Shown here: positions 8,863-16,051 of the stretch, piece after piece
Numbering within the stretch: the stretch's first letter is position 1
Layout: every line of letters starts with the position of its first letter
Assembly (NCBI RefSeq): GCF_000186865.1
Contig: NW_008705562.1
Location: 244,363-275,033, forward strand
Source of the DNA: Aureococcus anophagefferens
Taxonomy: Eukaryota; Sar; Pelagophyceae; Pelagomonadales; Pelagomonadaceae
Direction: 5' to 3'
DNA: 30,671 nt
The notes under the pieces: generated by a model
Databases searched by the model: none
Told to the model about the DNA's origin: nothing
The model's input: only the letters and a program-made list of their open reading frames with translations
Made by a program: the position numbers and the translations under genes

Positions 8863-9565
8863 GGCGCTCACCGCCTGCGCGAGGTCGACGCGCTGCCAGG
8901 GCGTCTCGTGACCGTCGACGGACAACGTCGGCGCGCCGACCAGGGGGTCCCGGTGGGCAGCCCCAACAGCAGAGCCGCCGAGCGGTCGGCGTTGGCGCGC
9001 AGTCCGCCGGTCGAGAGATCTCGCGCAGCGTTTGAAGCGAAAGGGCTGTCAGTGGACGCGGAGCACCGCACGCACGTGTCACAGGAAGCCCGACTTCGAA
9101 TCTGCTCATGGCCTCGAGGCGAGATCCCTCGTTTGATCTACACATGACGTAATGTCATTGTTTGCCATTGCCCTTCATGATGATGGGGCCAATCATCGAC
9201 GCGCATCGCGCAGCTCATCTCGGCCAGCGGCGTTGTCATGGCGCGTCGTGGACAGCCCACGAGGCTGCGCCATGGAACGACGACGACGAAACCGAAGGCG
9301 GCGCCCACGAGGAGCCTGCTGCCCACGAAACCGAAGGCGGCGCGGCAACGACGCTCGCGACCGCGCGGCCATCGCCACAAGGAGCTCGAGCTCGGCCTCG
9401 CGGGACAATCGAGCGCATCGACCTGCGTGCAGCACCGCGTCCAGTGCGCCGCCGCGCGCCCCCCAACGCCGCCCCAGACCTTCGCGCGCTCCTCCGGGGG
9501 CCGCCACGTCGCGCCGACATCGCGCTGCACGCAACACACCCTGTCTCCACAGGTACATCAACTTC
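8863..9565. promoter_or_regulatory. Divergent intergenic region with a TGACGT-type palindrome
   Basis: About 700 bp separate two divergently transcribed genes. At 9144-9158 the sequence ATGACGTAATGTCAT has inverted ATGAC/GTCAT arms and a TGACGTAA core, like a bZIP (CRE/ATF-type) site, within the most AT-rich stretch of this region. At 9541-9552 a pyrimidine-rich tract ending in CCACAG just upstream of the ATG at 9566 looks like a 3' splice site, so a 5' UTR intron is possible. Long frames exist on both strands but have no coding character. Confidence 0.35.
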
Positions 9566-10790
9566 ATGTCCTTGGTCGAGAAGTGCCGCACCCCAGGGTG
9601 CGAGGCGGCCAGGGCGGCGAAATTAAGCATGTGCCGGGCCTGCGCGGCCGCCTTGAAACGCGCGCGCCGCCTCGCCGCCAAGCTCGCGCCGCCCCCCAAG
9701 CGTCCGAAACGGGCGTGCAAGCCGCCGCGGAGCGACGAGGACTTCTACGACGACGCCAAGGCTGGTCGTCTCGTGGGCGCCCTTGGAAAATCCGACATGT
9801 TGACGGGACGGACAAAAATCTTTTCCCCGGCGCACCGCGAGGCGTTATCTGAGGCGCACACGGGCGTGCCGCTCTCGCCGGCGCACCGCGCGGCGATCCG
9901 CAAGTGGCACGCGTCGCCCGAGGGCAAGGCCCACGCCAAGGCCCAATCCGACTTCATGCTCAAGTTCTACAAGACGCCCGAGGGCAAGGCGCACGCCAAG
10001 GCCCAATCCGACTTCATGCTCAAGTTCTACAAGACGCCCGAGGGCAAGGCGCACGCCAAGGCCCACTCCAAGGCCCACTCCGACTTCATGCTCAAGTTCT
10101 ACAAGACGCCCGAGGGCAAGGCGCACGCCAAGGCCCACTCCGACTTCATGCTCAAGTACTACAAGACGCCCGAGGGCAAGCGCGCCGCCAAGGCGACCGG
10201 GGCGCGCCTCGCCCAGCTGTACAAGGAGAACATCGAGGCCTGGCGGTACGTCGTGGGCAAGATCAACGCCAAGTACGAGGCGGCGCCGCTCGGCCAGGGC
10301 TCGTGCTCGCTCCAGGAGGGCGACCTCGACATGCTCGCGCGCCGGCAGCTCGCTACCACCGAGGGCATGCTCAAGCTGGGATACAGGCGACTCAACGCCG
10401 AGGAGCTCGCGGACCTGCGGCCGAAGAAGGGCGAGCGGGCCGACGCCTACGCGGCGCGCTTCCTCGCGGCCTTCGACGCGCTCGGGGGCCCGGGCGGCGC
10501 CATCAAGACGTCGAACCTGGCCCTCCAGGTGTACGGCACGCGCGAGCCAGCGTCCTGCGACCGTGACCATTTTCGTGAGATTTTGTGGTAGGTTCGACCG
10601 CGACTACGCGCAGTACGACAAGGCCGACGCGGCGCTGGCCGACGCGCGGCGCCAGATGGACGTGCTGAATTTTGGACCCGATGCTCGCGGGGACGTCGAG
10701 CGCTACTTTTGTCATTTTTGCGCGAGATGCAAGTACATGCAGAAGACGGGCGAGAACGTCGAGTGCGGGCGCCTGTACTGCGCGAAGTAG
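9566..10790 (+). CDS. Zinc-finger protein with NUMOD3-like motifs and 20-residue tandem repeats (one intron)
   Basis: Exons 9566-10530 and 10592-10790 (387 residues) flank a predicted 61 bp GT-AG intron (10531-10591). Removing it avoids a TAG and joins the frames in phase 2. A Cys cluster C7/C12/C23/C26 (CRTPGCEAA ... CRAC) suggests a small zinc finger, followed by a basic stretch. Residues about 86-120 (FSPAHREALSEAHTG, LSPAHRAAIRKWH) resemble NUMOD3 DNA-binding modules of homing-nuclease-associated proteins. Four to five copies of a PEGKAHAKAQSDFMLKFYKT unit follow. The C-terminus carries a second cysteine cluster (CHFCARCKYMQKTGENVECG). The overall look is of a nucleic-acid-binding protein, but no nuclease domain is visible. 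The start is the first ATG after a possible 3' splice site. The transcript might continue into the next gene. Confidence 0.6.
9917..10228 (+). repeat. 60-bp in-frame tandem repeats, about five copies
   Basis: Units start at 9917, 9977, 10037, 10109 and 10169. The first two are nearly identical at the DNA level, the third carries a 12 bp internal duplication (an extra KAHS), the fourth has one Phe-to-Tyr change, and the fifth is degenerate. The gradient and the near-identity of copies 1-2 indicate recent expansion. Each unit adds 20 residues without changing the frame. Confidence 0.9.
10531..10591 (+). other. Predicted 61 bp GT-AG intron
   Basis: The donor is GTACGG after CAGGT; the acceptor is TTGTGGTAG. 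The intron has a T-rich 3' half and contains the TAG that would otherwise end the protein. Splicing joins LQ, then a split Val codon, to FDRDYAQYDKADAAL and restores a cysteine-rich tail. Confidence 0.55.
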
Positions 10791-10846
10791 GCGCCCGCGT
10801 CCAAATCTTCAACCCGACTTCAACGCGCGTGTATTCGCACAGGCCG

Positions 10847-11579
10847 ATGCCGTATCCCCCTATCGGGACCCTCTGCCCCCACCACGAGACGGGGGAGCTG
10901 TGCGCGTACCAGCGTCCAATTTTTTTCCCGTCGCTAGCTGACTCCGAACCCGCGCGCAGGTCGCTGGGGCGGCGTGAATGTGAACATCTGCGTGCTCCTC
11001 TCCGACGGCCAGAACATCTCGTTCTGCTACGACGCCGCGGGCTTCGCGAGCTCCGGCGAGGCCACGCTCCTGTGGGCGCTCTGCGGCGCCTCCGCGCGGT
11101 GCCTGTTCCGTCTGGAGGCCGGCGCGACCGACGACGTCGACGTCGACGACAGCGACGACGAGGAAGTCGAGGAGCTCGTCGCAGTCGCCTTGGCGGTTGA
11201 CGAAACGGTCGCTGAAGCGGTCGCCGACGAGGCCGCCGACGAGGCCGCCGACGAGGCCGCCGACGAGGCCGCCGAGGCCGACGCGGCCCGCGAGGCCGAC
11301 TCGGCCGACGCTCCGAAAGTCTCCGGCCAGCAGCTCGAGGCGCAGTGCGCCATGACGATGTTCATGCGCGCGTTGCGCGCCGACGCCAAGGGCGCGGAGC
11401 TCTCCTCGTTGTTCCTCTTCTTCAAGAAGGAGGACCGCGACGACGACGCGGACGTCCGCGTCGAGCGCGGGCCGGGCCGGCTCGGCTCCGGCCGCGCGTA
11501 CAAGGACGACAAGCTCGAGTTCGTCATGGGCCCGATGCGCGCGTTCGAGCGCCGCTTCGTGCGCCGCGGCGGCGACTAA
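10847..11579 (+). CDS. Unknown acidic protein, two exons (46 bp intron)
   Basis: The predicted exons are 10847-10913 and 10960-11579 (228 residues). The 46 bp intron, 10914-10959, begins GTCCAATTTTTTTCCC, contains a CTGAC branch-like motif and ends GCGCGCAG. It removes the in-frame TAG at 10935 and joins the frames exactly in phase 1. The N-terminus has a possible Cys/His cluster (LCPHHETGELCAY). The middle holds an acidic tract with four copies of a 12 bp ADEA repeat. The C-terminal third is folded-looking (LEAQCAMTMFMRALRADAKG, then KDDKLEFVMGPMRAFERRF). The family is not recognised. The ATG context is weak, so this may be the 3' part of the preceding gene: a GT-AG intron from about 10760 to 10842 would skip that gene's stop in frame. 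Confidence 0.45.
11223..11270 (+). repeat. 12-bp tandem repeat, four exact copies
   Basis: The unit GCCGACGAGGCC is repeated four times in frame, encoding Ala-Asp-Glu-Ala. It lies in the acidic linker of the surrounding gene and is a likely site of length variation. Confidence 0.85.
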
Positions 11580-11713
11580 TGCAATTTTAGCGGCGTCCGG
11601 CGGACGGCGTCGCGAGCCGCGGGCGCGCCGGCCGACCGGATGATGTCCGCGTGACGCATCGGCGCGCGCGCGCCGACGGCATCGGCGACGCACCCCCTCG
11701 CCGCGCGCGCGCC

Positions 11714-11875
11714 TTACGCCGAGGGCCGCGTCATCATGAGGGCGGAGCGGAGGCAGGAGGCGACGAGGTGGCCGTGCTGGTTGAAGCCCTCGTGCTTGAA
11801 CTGGACGACGCCCTGGTGCGGCCGCTTCTTCGACGGCCGGTTAGGAGGCGTAGACGGGCGCGGCGGCCGAAGCTC
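11714..11875 (-). pseudogene. Orphan 3' exon or fragment of a MaoC-type dehydratase
   Basis: On the minus strand a 53-residue frame runs from a candidate splice acceptor (CCGGGGCAG before 11875) to TAA at 11714. It ends KRPHQGVVQFKHEGFNQHG followed by LVASCLRSALMMTRP. This resembles the C-terminal strands of MaoC/hotdog enoyl-CoA hydratases, where a Gly-Val-Val strand, an Asn-Gln turn and an Ala-Leu-Met strand close the fold. The rest of the domain is absent: the sulfotransferase gene occupies the same strand immediately upstream, and no other exon is visible before 13 kb. It is therefore a truncated remnant, or the last exon of a gene with a very long intron. Family assignment is tentative. 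The rest of 11580-11937 holds nothing else I can support. Confidence 0.4.
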
Positions 11876-11937
11876 CTGCCCCGGTGGCCTAAGCTGAAGT
11901 GAGTGAAGGACGCGCGGGCGTACGCGGGCCCCACAAG

Positions 11938-12870
11938 TTACCCCGTGCGCGTCACCTCCGCGGCGTCGAGCGTCGCGTGCGCGAGGGCGAGGAGCTCCCC
12001 GTCGAGCGGGTGGAGCGCCCGCAGGCGCCGGGCCGCGGCGCCGTCCAGGTCGCCGACGCGGACCGCGGCGGCGTTGCCGTCGCCGGCGGCCGCGCCGGCG
12101 ATGCGCGCCCGGGGCGCGCCCGCGGACGCGAACCCGCGCGGGTCCCAGCCCATGGCCGCCGCGACGACGACCATGAGCTCGCCGTGGCGCTCGAGCGGCC
12201 CGAGCACGAGGCTCCCCGCCTTCGCGTGGCCAGCGAGCACAAGGAGGTCGTCCCGCGTGGGCGCGCGCGCGTCACCGCCGCCGCAGTACGTGTCGCCGTC
12301 GCCCGCGGCGGGGTACGCCGTGCGCCGTCCCGAGAGGAAGGCCGTCTGCCAGTCGCGCCGCGACGGCAGCGCCGCGTGGCGCGCGGCCGCGCGCACGAGC
12401 GCGTGGGTCGGCCCGAGGGGCCGCGGCGCCGCCTCGAGGAGCGCGCGCGTCGTGCCGTTGAAGGAGTACTCGCTGAGCAGGCGCGCGACGGGCTCGCGGA
12501 CGACGGCGACGACGACGGCCGGCGGCCGGTAGAGCCGCGCCCACGCCGCGAGGAGCGTCGCGTTCGCGCCGGCCGCCGCGCAGGCGGCCGCGGCGCAGGG
12601 CCGGTCGTCGCCGGGCCCGCCGTCGACGCGCGCGCGCGGCCGCACGTGCACGTACGCGAGCGCGGTCCCCGCGGCGCGCCGGAGGAGCCCGTGCGTGTGC
12701 CGCGTCGACGACTTCGGTATGGCGAGGAACGTGAGCCTGCTACTGCTCCCCAGCTGGTTCCAGACGTGCTGTCCGCAGCGCGCGCTGCACGGGTCGCACG
12801 CTGGTCGGCGGAGGAGCGCGTGGTCTTGGCGCGCTCGGACGCAGAGCGCCGCGGCGAGGACGCGCAGCAT
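11938..12870 (-). CDS. Carbohydrate sulfotransferase-like protein
   Basis: This intronless protein has 310 residues. It contains the two cofactor-binding signatures of PAPS-dependent sulfotransferases: a 5'-phosphosulfate loop (FLAIPKSSTRHTHGLL, residues 48-63) and a 3'-phosphate motif (VVAVVREPVARLLSEYSFNG, 120-139). WQTAFLSG at 164-171 is placed as in Golgi 2-O-type enzymes. Such enzymes transfer sulfate from PAPS to sugar hydroxyls, usually in the Golgi. The usual Gly-Thr after the loop Ser is replaced by Ser-Thr, and the N-terminus has only a short hydrophobic stretch (MLRVLAAALC), so Golgi anchoring is uncertain. The frame stays open far upstream without coding character, so I chose the ATG at 12870. 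A 5' exon with a better signal anchor cannot be excluded. Confidence 0.65.
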   Translation of the reverse strand: MLRVLAAALCVRARQDHALLRRPACDPCSARCGQHVWNQLGSSSRLTFLAIPKSSTRHTHGLLRRAAGTALAYVHVRPRARVDGGPGDDRPCAAAACAAAGANATLLAAWARLYRPPAVVVAVVREPVARLLSEYSFNGTTRALLEAAPRPLGPTHALVRAAARHAALPSRRDWQTAFLSGRRTAYPAAGDGDTYCGGGDARAPTRDDLLVLAGHAKAGSLVLGPLERHGELMVVVAAAMGWDPRGFASAGAPRARIAGAAAGDGNAAAVRVGDLDGAAARRLRALHPLDGELLALAHATLDAAEVTRTG

Positions 12871-13002
12871 TTGTCGCTGGTCACTTCGTCGTGCGCGTTT
12901 GCCGCGAGGACGCCATCGATCGCCACGAGCCGTTACCGATGCACGGAGAGCACACGTGGGCAGCCCATCACGAGCCTCACCAAGCGCCCATCGGCGCGAC
13001 TC

Positions 13003-13042
13003 GATGGAGCCGTCAATGTTGAACCCTGAGAGCATGGGCAGC
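13003..13042. repeat. Dispersed repeat, copy 1 (matches 15931-15966)
   Basis: GATGGAGCCGTCAAT is identical at 13003-13017 and 15931-15945 and is followed in both copies by a diverged stretch ending ATGGGCAGC. A second shared word, CTGCACGGGTCGCA, lies at 12785-12798 and 15906-15919. Both copies lie in intergenic sequence within about 100 bp of a plus-strand gene start. Confidence 0.6.
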
Positions 13043-13089
13043 AGCCCCGAACGAAGCATCGAACGTCCCGGCTGAAATCCTCGAGCGCC

Positions 13090-15864
13090 ATGGAGGACTT
13101 CGGCCCGCACCACGAGATCAAGATGGGCAAGCGCCAGAAGGAGGAGCTCGCGAAGACCTGCAGCCGCTTCCTCGACGGCGAGCACATCATGCGCCTGCGG
13201 CGGGACCTGCGCCGGCAGCACGGCCTGCCCGCGGCGCCCGACGCCGCCCTCGCGGGCCCCGCCAAGGCCGGCCGCGCGGCGCGCCGCGGCGCCGCGGCCG
13301 CGCCCGGCGGGTCCCGCGAGCTCCTCGCGAACCACTTCGCGCGGCTCGTCCGCGTCCGCGTGCCAACGGCCGCGCTCGGCGGCGTGCGCCTCGGCAACGA
13401 GGCCGCCGTCGCGAAGCGCGTCGTCGTGCTGGACCCGGGCGCCGCGCCGCTGGAGGCGGGCGACGTCCTGCAGCTTGCCGCTCACCCTCGCTTCAGCCCC
13501 GGCCAATCCTCGCGGATCTGGGGCTGATTTGGACCTAGATCCGCGAGCTCGGCTTGGCGCGTCGTTCGCGGCCTGGCCGCCGACCCTGTAGCCCTTGCCC
13601 CGCGCCTAGCCTCGCATGGTCATAGAGAGGCCGCCCGACGCAAAAATCCGTCCGTGAAACGCTGTCGGGGGCGGCGCACGCGAACGGTCGGAATCGACGC
13701 ACTCCTCCTGTGGCGGTGCTTGCGGCGCGGTCCCGCCGGCGCCGCGGCAGCGGCAGCTCCAGGAAGCTCAGGACGCGCGAAGAGGTCCTAGACGGTGCCT
13801 CTGACGAAGCGTCGCGACGTCGGGCACGTCGCACGGGTTCGGGGGTGCGGAAAGCCGCTCGGCGGCGCCAGGCGCGAGATTCGCTACGACTTCGCCTGCG
13901 CGCACACTTCGCCGCGAAGACGCTCCACGAGTGTTTGTAGACGCACGTCGGACGTCGCCCAATGCCTCGGAACGATTCCAGCTGCTGCGACACCCGTCAT
14001 CGGCCACTAGCACAGCTTCTACTCGCAGGGCAGCAAATCCGCATGCACGCCTTTGACGCCCAGCGCACGAGATGGCGCTGCGAATGGAGCTCGGGCGCGC
14101 TCCAGCTTCCTCCACGGGACACACTCGCCCGATTGCGACCGCTCTACGGCTCGCAGGACTGAACCTGTCGCCGCGACCGCGAACCACAGCCTCGTGTCCT
14201 GCGGGCCTCTACCCCTAGCCGTCGCCACCGGTGCTCAAAAGCGCGCGATGGGATGTTTAAGTGTTTTACGGCCCCTTCGCGGGCGAGAAGCGGCGCGCAG
14301 CGCTGGCCACGGTCAGCAAAATCACCCGATGCGAGTCGTCCTGGCGGTGGCTGGACGGCTACTGGTCTGGGCGACAATTTGGCCACGCCGTCCGCTGCGG
14401 AAACGACGTCGACGAAGGTGATCAACGGGTCGCACGGGGTCGGCACATCAACCGAAGCATTCGCTGAGACCGTCACGGGTTGCAGGACGTGGATCGTTGC
14501 TGCGAGCCGTGGTCGAGATCTTGTGCGGCGCCGAGATCTCGGAAGACGTCACAGAGGCGTTCTCGGTGCCCACAGCGGAATCCACGCTGCAGAGAGCCGT
14601 TGCCCGTCTGTGCGAACGCCGCGAAGCAGTCGGCGCGCCTCGCGAGCACCGTATCGACCAACGAGCACTTGGTCGCCGGCGTCGCGTTTCACCGACAATC
14701 CCGAGCGAGTGATAGCTCCGTCGGAATCGTCGTCCGGGGTGTCAGAGAAGTTTGGCACCTCGAGGGGACCCCACTAGTGGACTCCGAAGCGCCTCAACCC
14801 ACACCTGATCGTCGATCGTGCAAAATGGGAGCGCATCGCGGCGAGTTGAGGCCGAAAAAGACGCAAATCCGACCGCCTCGTTCTCGCGGACGAGCGCGCG
14901 CAATGAGACTGCGCGTTGCAGCATTCGGACAGGGTCTCGTGCGAACCCGTAGAGCCAAGCCGCGCTCAAAACGATGCGATTTCGGCCGAGAACGAGCCCA
15001 TACGCGCTGGCCGAAGCCGGCAGTGACGCCGAAGCGGCTGTGAGCGGCAAGCCTGCAGCGCCTCGGCGAGGAGCCGCTGCCGTGGCAGACGGCCGCCGCG
15101 CCGCTCCTCGCGGGGCTCCGCGACGCCGGCGCGCCCTGGACCGAGTGGTACCTCTGGCGCCCGACGCCCGACGCGGCCTTCGACGCGGCCGAGGTCGCCG
15201 TCGCCCTCGAGCCCACGCTCCGCGTCGACCTCGCCAAATTGGACATGCTCCCGGACACGCCCGTGCCCGGCCTCAGCGGCCTGCCCGTCGCCCTCGACGT
15301 CGTCGACGCGAAGCGCGGCGTCGTCGACGACGACGACTGGCTCCGGTCCGGCGACGTGCTCGTGGGCCTCGACGGCGCGCCGCTCGAGAACGGCGTAGAC
15401 GCCTGTGTGCAAATCAACCGCTGGTTTTGGGACGTCCCGACCAAACTTTGAAATTCTCTAGCTCGGTCAAATCGAAGTCGATTCGGCTGATTTTTGGACG
15501 GGTCGATTGCTCTCGTCGAGTTCTCGAAGCATAGTAGAAGAGGTTGCATCAAGACCGTCGCATACGATCACATTGAAGTCGGGTTCAAGATTTGATTTCC
15601 ACACAGGTCGACGCGGCCGCGATGCTCGCGCACGCGCGCCGCGGCGGCCGCGCGCCCGTCGTCACCGTGCTCCGCGCGCGGGCGCCGTCGGCCCAGTTCT
15701 GGATCCGCGCCAAGTGCGCCCAGGAGCGGTCCAAGGCCCGGTCCGCGGTGCGCCGCGCGGCGCTCGCGGCGGAGGCACGGCGGGCCGCGCGCGCGCCGGG
15801 GCCCTGCGGCCTGCCGCCGCCGCCGCCGCCCTGCGCGGCCCCGTCGTGCTGGGGCGGGACGTAG
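13090..15864 (+). CDS. Tandem PDZ-domain protein, reading frame cut by two insertions
   Basis: The coding blocks are 13090-13473, 15059-15394 and 15607-15864, giving 325 residues if both insertions are removed with one copy of each target duplication; all three lengths are multiples of 3. The ATG has a strong context (GCGCCATGG). A helical N-terminus (KRQKEELAKTCSRFLDGEH) is followed by two PDZ-like units. The first reads VVVLDPGAAPLEAGDVLQ, then RLGEEPLPWQ after the insertion. The second reads LRSGDVLVGLDGAPLENG, then VDAAAMLAHARRGG and VVTVLRAR after the second insertion. The parallel GDVL / Gly-x-x-Pro-Leu pattern supports both joins independently. The C-terminus is Ala/Arg- and Pro-rich. 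PDZ units bind C-terminal peptides. I infer a scaffold or protease-associated role, without a partner. The gene is functional only if both insertions are spliced. Confidence 0.7.
13467..13473 (+). repeat. Left 7 bp target-site duplication (CCTGCAG)
   Basis: CCTGCAG ends the first PDZ coding block and is repeated exactly at 15052-15058, directly after the element's right terminus. It defines the insertion borders. Confidence 0.75.
13474..15051. mobile_element. Non-autonomous TIR DNA transposon (1578 bp) inside the PDZ gene
   Basis: The termini are inverted repeats: the left end starts CTTGCCGCTCAC, then three unmatched bases, then CGCTTC; the right end read in reverse is the same with only the middle bases different. 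The element is flanked by the direct duplication CCTGCAG (13467-13473, 15052-15058). Its base composition is visibly less GC-rich than the flanking exons. No transposase-like frame is present; the frames inside lack any recognisable domain. The PDZ frame resumes exactly after the right duplication. The 7 bp duplication (8 bp with one mismatch) and the TIRs argue for a cut-and-paste transposon, but the superfamily is unknown. Confidence 0.75.
13509..13547. repeat. Subterminal stem-loop in the transposon
   Basis: CTCGCGGATCT (13509-13519) and AGATCCGCGAG (13537-13547) are perfect 11 bp inverted repeats around a 17 bp loop, 35 bp inside the left terminus. This may be a transposase-binding or structural element. 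Confidence 0.7.
15403..15606 (+). mobile_element. Introner-like element (204 bp) with TIRs and 8 bp target duplication
   Basis: The left end is CTGTGTGCAAATCAA; the right end read in reverse is CTGTGTGGAAATCAA, a match of 14 of 15. Flanks GTAGACGC (15395-15402) and GTCGACGC (15607-15614) form an 8 bp duplication with one difference. The element is far more AT-rich than its flanks. Read as an intron of 15395-15606, the donor GT comes from the left duplication and the acceptor CACAG from the right terminus. The spliced message then reads ENG-VDAAAML with no gain or loss. This is how introners, intron-generating DNA transposons described in Aureococcus and Micromonas, work as I recall. An alternative in-frame donor at 15407 would add four residues. 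Confidence 0.75.
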
Positions 15865-16051
15865 ATGTGTAAGTGCTTTGTTTGTGGGGACTTTTGTGGG
15901 GACGCCTGCACGGGTCGCATTGGTGCGGTGGATGGAGCCGTCAATTTGAGGCTCGAGAATGGGCAGCCCTCCATAGCGTGTTCGGACTCCGATTCATCCG
16001 CGCGCAGCCTATAGCCGCGACCCATCACACACGGCACGCGAACGTCACACT
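15865..16051. other. Short intergenic region with dispersed repeat copy 2
   Basis: This is 187 bp between the PDZ stop and the next ATG. It contains a GT-rich stretch (15867-15902) and the second copy of the dispersed repeat (15906-15919 and 15931-15966). The promoter of the next gene must lie here or within the upstream gene. Confidence 0.5.

Noticed and set aside
11875..11939. Splice joining the sulfotransferase to the MaoC-like fragment
   Set aside because: A good GTAACT donor overlaps the sulfotransferase stop, but the join puts the fragment in the wrong frame and would fuse unrelated domains.
13535..15552. Several 70-250-residue frames inside the 1.58 kb element
   Set aside because: None shows a transposase or other domain; they overlap each other on both strands and one crosses the element boundary.
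15405..15606. Introner donor at the first GT inside the element
   Set aside because: It shifts the PDZ frame. The GT in the target duplication (15395), or the one at 15407, keeps it.
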